Below the pieces are notes generated by a model, which had not been told where the DNA came from, made no database searches, and saw only the letters and a list, made by a program, of their open reading frames with translations. A stretch of 7,498 bases of DNA from Gammaproteobacteria bacterium (GTDB lineage: Bacteria > Pseudomonadota > Gammaproteobacteria > Thiohalomonadales > Thiohalomonadaceae): contig JADFYS010000094.1 in NCBI GenBank assembly GCA_015232955.1, forward strand, positions 1 to 7,498, read 5' to 3'. Numbering within the stretch: the first letter of the stretch is position 1; every line of letters starts with the position of its first letter. Positions 5,899 to 7,498 of this stretch are shown here, in pieces. The position numbers and the translations under genes were made by a program.

Positions 5899-7233
5899 GT
5901 TTCTGCCATGCTCTTTGGCATGGTAGAGCGCCTGATCGGCGCTGCGTACCAGATCATTGACCTCAGCAGAGCAGTCTTCAGGGTAGCTGGTCACACCGAT
6001 ACTCGCGGTCAAAGCGACTACACGCCCCCCCTCGGTCAGGGAAAGTCCCTCAATAGACTCCCGAATACGCTCGGCGGTCATCCGTGCAGTTTCGCGATTT
6101 GCCCCAGGGATCACCAACAGAAACTCTTCTCCCCCGTAACGCACTACGACATCGCTCTCGCGCAGCACCCGACGAATCACCTTGACCGTCTCTACCAGCG
6201 CCCGATCCCCAGTCAGGTGGCCATAGACATCATTCACCTGTTTGAAGAAATCGAGATCAAGCATCAATACCGCCAGAGGCGCCTCAGTTCTGCGAGAACG
6301 GGCAAACTCATCCTGAAGGCGACTCACCCCGAAACGGCGATCAAGCGCTCCGGTCAAGGCGTCCAGTGCTGCCATCTGCTGCATCTGACCATGAATGACC
6401 GCATTATTCAGAGCGAGACCAAACCCCTGGCGGAAAAACTGGATCACCCAACGGGTATCACTGGTGAAGTGCTCCGCCGTCGCCAAGATCACCGCCCCAA
6501 GGACTGCATCTTTAAAGACTACCGGAATCACCAACACTTCGGTCGGCCTGAAATCCGCCAGCACCGCCTCAATATGGACATCCTGAGGAATCTTGACCGA
6601 GATGATCTCCCGCTTGGTAAACGCCAAGCGGACATGGTGACTGCCCATAATCTTCTCCGGATTGCGAATGCCGTGGTTGGCCGAGATCACCTCTCCCCCA
6701 CTATTACTGGTAATCACCATCCCAGCGACAGCACCGGTATGGTGCAGCAGCAACTCCAACGCCTTACGACTGAGAAGATCGAGATCAAGCTGACTGGATA
6801 ACGCTTTGGTGAGATCGGTAACCGCCCCCTCGACCTCGTGCGAACGAAAAAGAGCACCCACCAGATCATTGAAGGATTTGGCACAGTCGCCAAGCTCATC
6901 CTCAGAGTCGATAATAAAATTGCACTCTTCGGGACTACATTCAGACCAATCCCCATTATGAACCGCATTATCAATCGCCTGCTCCACTTTGCGCATATGG
7001 AGTGCAAGCTGTTTCAACCGCTTTCTGACGATTTTATTGGCTAACCAGTAGTTGAAAAAGGCGACCAAAATCCCGGCAAGGACGCAGATAATCCAGAAAG
7101 TGACGCTGTAGGCCCGTTCTGGGTCAAATCCAAGGATAACGGTAAAGGGGGGGAAGAGAAAACCGATGACAAAACCGAGGCTACCCATCCAGATGGCAAG
7201 ATCGGTAAACAGCTTTTTAGTGATTCTCAGCAT
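5863..7233 (-). CDS. Membrane diguanylate cyclase with HAMP-like, GAF and GGDEF domains
   Basis: A 456-residue inner-membrane protein predicted to make cyclic di-GMP from two GTP. Two hydrophobic segments (about 12-34 and 44-65) flank a very short outside loop, so there is no large periplasmic sensor. A HAMP-like linker follows (about 66-130), ending in EDELGDCAKSFNDLVGAL. Residues about 135-285 look like a GAF domain, probably the cytoplasmic sensor; its ligand is unknown. The GGDEF domain starts at DALTGALDRR (291-300), with DLDFFKQVND (326-335) and YGH (337-339), and has an intact GGEEF active site (367-371). RESD (358-361) sits exactly five residues ahead, as expected for the RxxD inhibitory site that binds product. 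No EAL domain is present. The ATG at 7233 is preceded by a purine-rich AGGGGGGAG. The gene is separate from gltX (183-base gap). It resembles many GAF-GGDEF proteins, so no gene symbol is given. Confidence 0.93.
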   Translation of the reverse strand: MLRITKKLFTDLAIWMGSLGFVIGFLFPPFTVILGFDPERAYSVTFWIICVLAGILVAFFNYWLANKIVRKRLKQLALHMRKVEQAIDNAVHNGDWSECSPEECNFIIDSEDELGDCAKSFNDLVGALFRSHEVEGAVTDLTKALSSQLDLDLLSRKALELLLHHTGAVAGMVITSNSGGEVISANHGIRNPEKIMGSHHVRLAFTKREIISVKIPQDVHIEAVLADFRPTEVLVIPVVFKDAVLGAVILATAEHFTSDTRWVIQFFRQGFGLALNNAVIHGQMQQMAALDALTGALDRRFGVSRLQDEFARSRRTEAPLAVLMLDLDFFKQVNDVYGHLTGDRALVETVKVIRRVLRESDVVVRYGGEEFLLVIPGANRETARMTAERIRESIEGLSLTEGGRVVALTASIGVTSYPEDCSAEVNDLVRSADQALYHAKEHGRNQVVVFSATCIK

Positions 7234-7370
7234 ACTCCCCCCTAGAACCCCACTAACTTATGTCGTTCGTTGTGAACGCAACCTCATATCCTGTACTAGC
7301 TATACCCTTAATCAATGAAAACTATAGATTTCAGCGAGTCGAGACGCGTGGCTATTCAAAGGATTCATCA

Positions 7371-7402
7371 CGCACGACTGCAAGGATGCAGGAGGTAGTG
7401 CG
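7371..7402. repeat. Imperfect palindrome
   Basis: Outer arms CGCAC (7371-7375) and GTGCG (7398-7402) enclose inner arms CTGCA (7378-7382) and TGCAG (7387-7391), with a four-base loop and an uneven internal loop. It could fold as a hairpin in DNA or RNA. It belongs to the same cluster as the longer inverted repeat at 7423-7489. Confidence 0.45.
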
Positions 7403-7422
7403 AAGCAGGAGCCAGAGCCGAG

Positions 7423-7489
7423 AAAAGTCGCGCTTATACCCAAGATACCTGAAAACGCTGGTTCCAGAAAGCCGATAAGTGCGACTCTT
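7423..7489. repeat. Inverted repeat with 15-base arms
   Basis: AAAAGTCGCGCTTAT (7423-7437) and ATAAGTGCGACTCTT (7475-7489) match as inverted arms at 13 of 15 positions, separated by 37 bases that include a small CTGG/CCAG hairpin. The length and near identity are beyond what is usual for chance. It may be the end of a dispersed element or a structured RNA. No transposase or target-site duplication is visible. Confidence 0.5.
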
Positions 7490-7498
7490 CTGCGTTAT

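Larger units (their letters stand above)
7234..7498. other. Region without a convincing gene, upstream of the diguanylate cyclase
   Basis: This 265-base end of the window probably contains the promoter of the diguanylate cyclase, but no clear -35/-10 pair stands out. A small inverted repeat CGTTC/GAACG (arms 7264-7268 and 7274-7278, loop of five) lies about 30 bases above that start and could be an operator. A minus-strand frame is open from the edge at 7498 to a TAG at 7352-7354 (48 codons, no Met). It could be the tail of a gene outside the window, but I do not recognise it. A plus-strand frame of 72 codons (7260-7478) overlaps it and resembles no family I know. The dense inverted repeats at 7371-7489 argue that this is non-coding repeat or structured sequence. 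Confidence 0.5.

Noticed and set aside
5908..6801. 297-codon plus-strand open frame
   Set aside because: Lies wholly opposite the well-supported diguanylate cyclase gene and shows no recognisable domain; it is a by-product of codon use on the other strand.
7260..7478. 72-codon plus-strand open frame
   Set aside because: No recognised domain, no clear ribosome site, overlaps inverted repeats and an equally open minus-strand frame.

Overview
This window is ordinary chromosomal DNA. It looks gammaproteobacterial: it carries a true glutaminyl-tRNA synthetase next to a zinc-type glutamyl-tRNA synthetase, plus an oligopeptidase A that follows the Escherichia coli PrlC sequence closely. The organism cannot be named more precisely from this sequence. 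There is no CRISPR array, tRNA, rRNA, recognisable transposase or phage gene.

Region by region: (1) 1-1300, minus strand, is the first 433 codons of an M3-family zinc oligopeptidase (prlC), cut by the window edge before its zinc-binding motif. (2) 1318-2154, minus strand, is a DUF455 ferritin-like protein 17 bases upstream of prlC, probably in the same transcript. (3) 2155-2205 is a 51-base AT-rich divergent promoter region. (4) 2206-2538, plus strand, is a very small SET-domain protein, the only convincing plus-strand gene. A GC-rich stem-loop spans its stop codon. (5) 2576-4276 and 4276-5679, minus strand, are glnS and gltX. They overlap by one base, with gltX upstream, and a consensus -10 box precedes gltX. 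(6) 5680-5862 is an intergenic gap with the gltX promoter and small inverted repeats. (7) 5863-7233, minus strand, is a membrane diguanylate cyclase with HAMP-like, GAF and GGDEF parts. (8) 7234-7498 holds no convincing gene but has clustered inverted repeats that may belong to a dispersed element or a structured RNA.

Together the genes cover peptide turnover, a probable metal-binding protein, a possible protein lysine methyltransferase, charging of tRNA-Glu and tRNA-Gln from one coupled transcript, and c-di-GMP signalling. I do not see a new multi-gene system. The most useful leads are the compact SET gene diverging from DUF455 (both starts lack a clear Shine-Dalgarno site), the gltX-glnS coupling, and the structured tail at 7371-7489.
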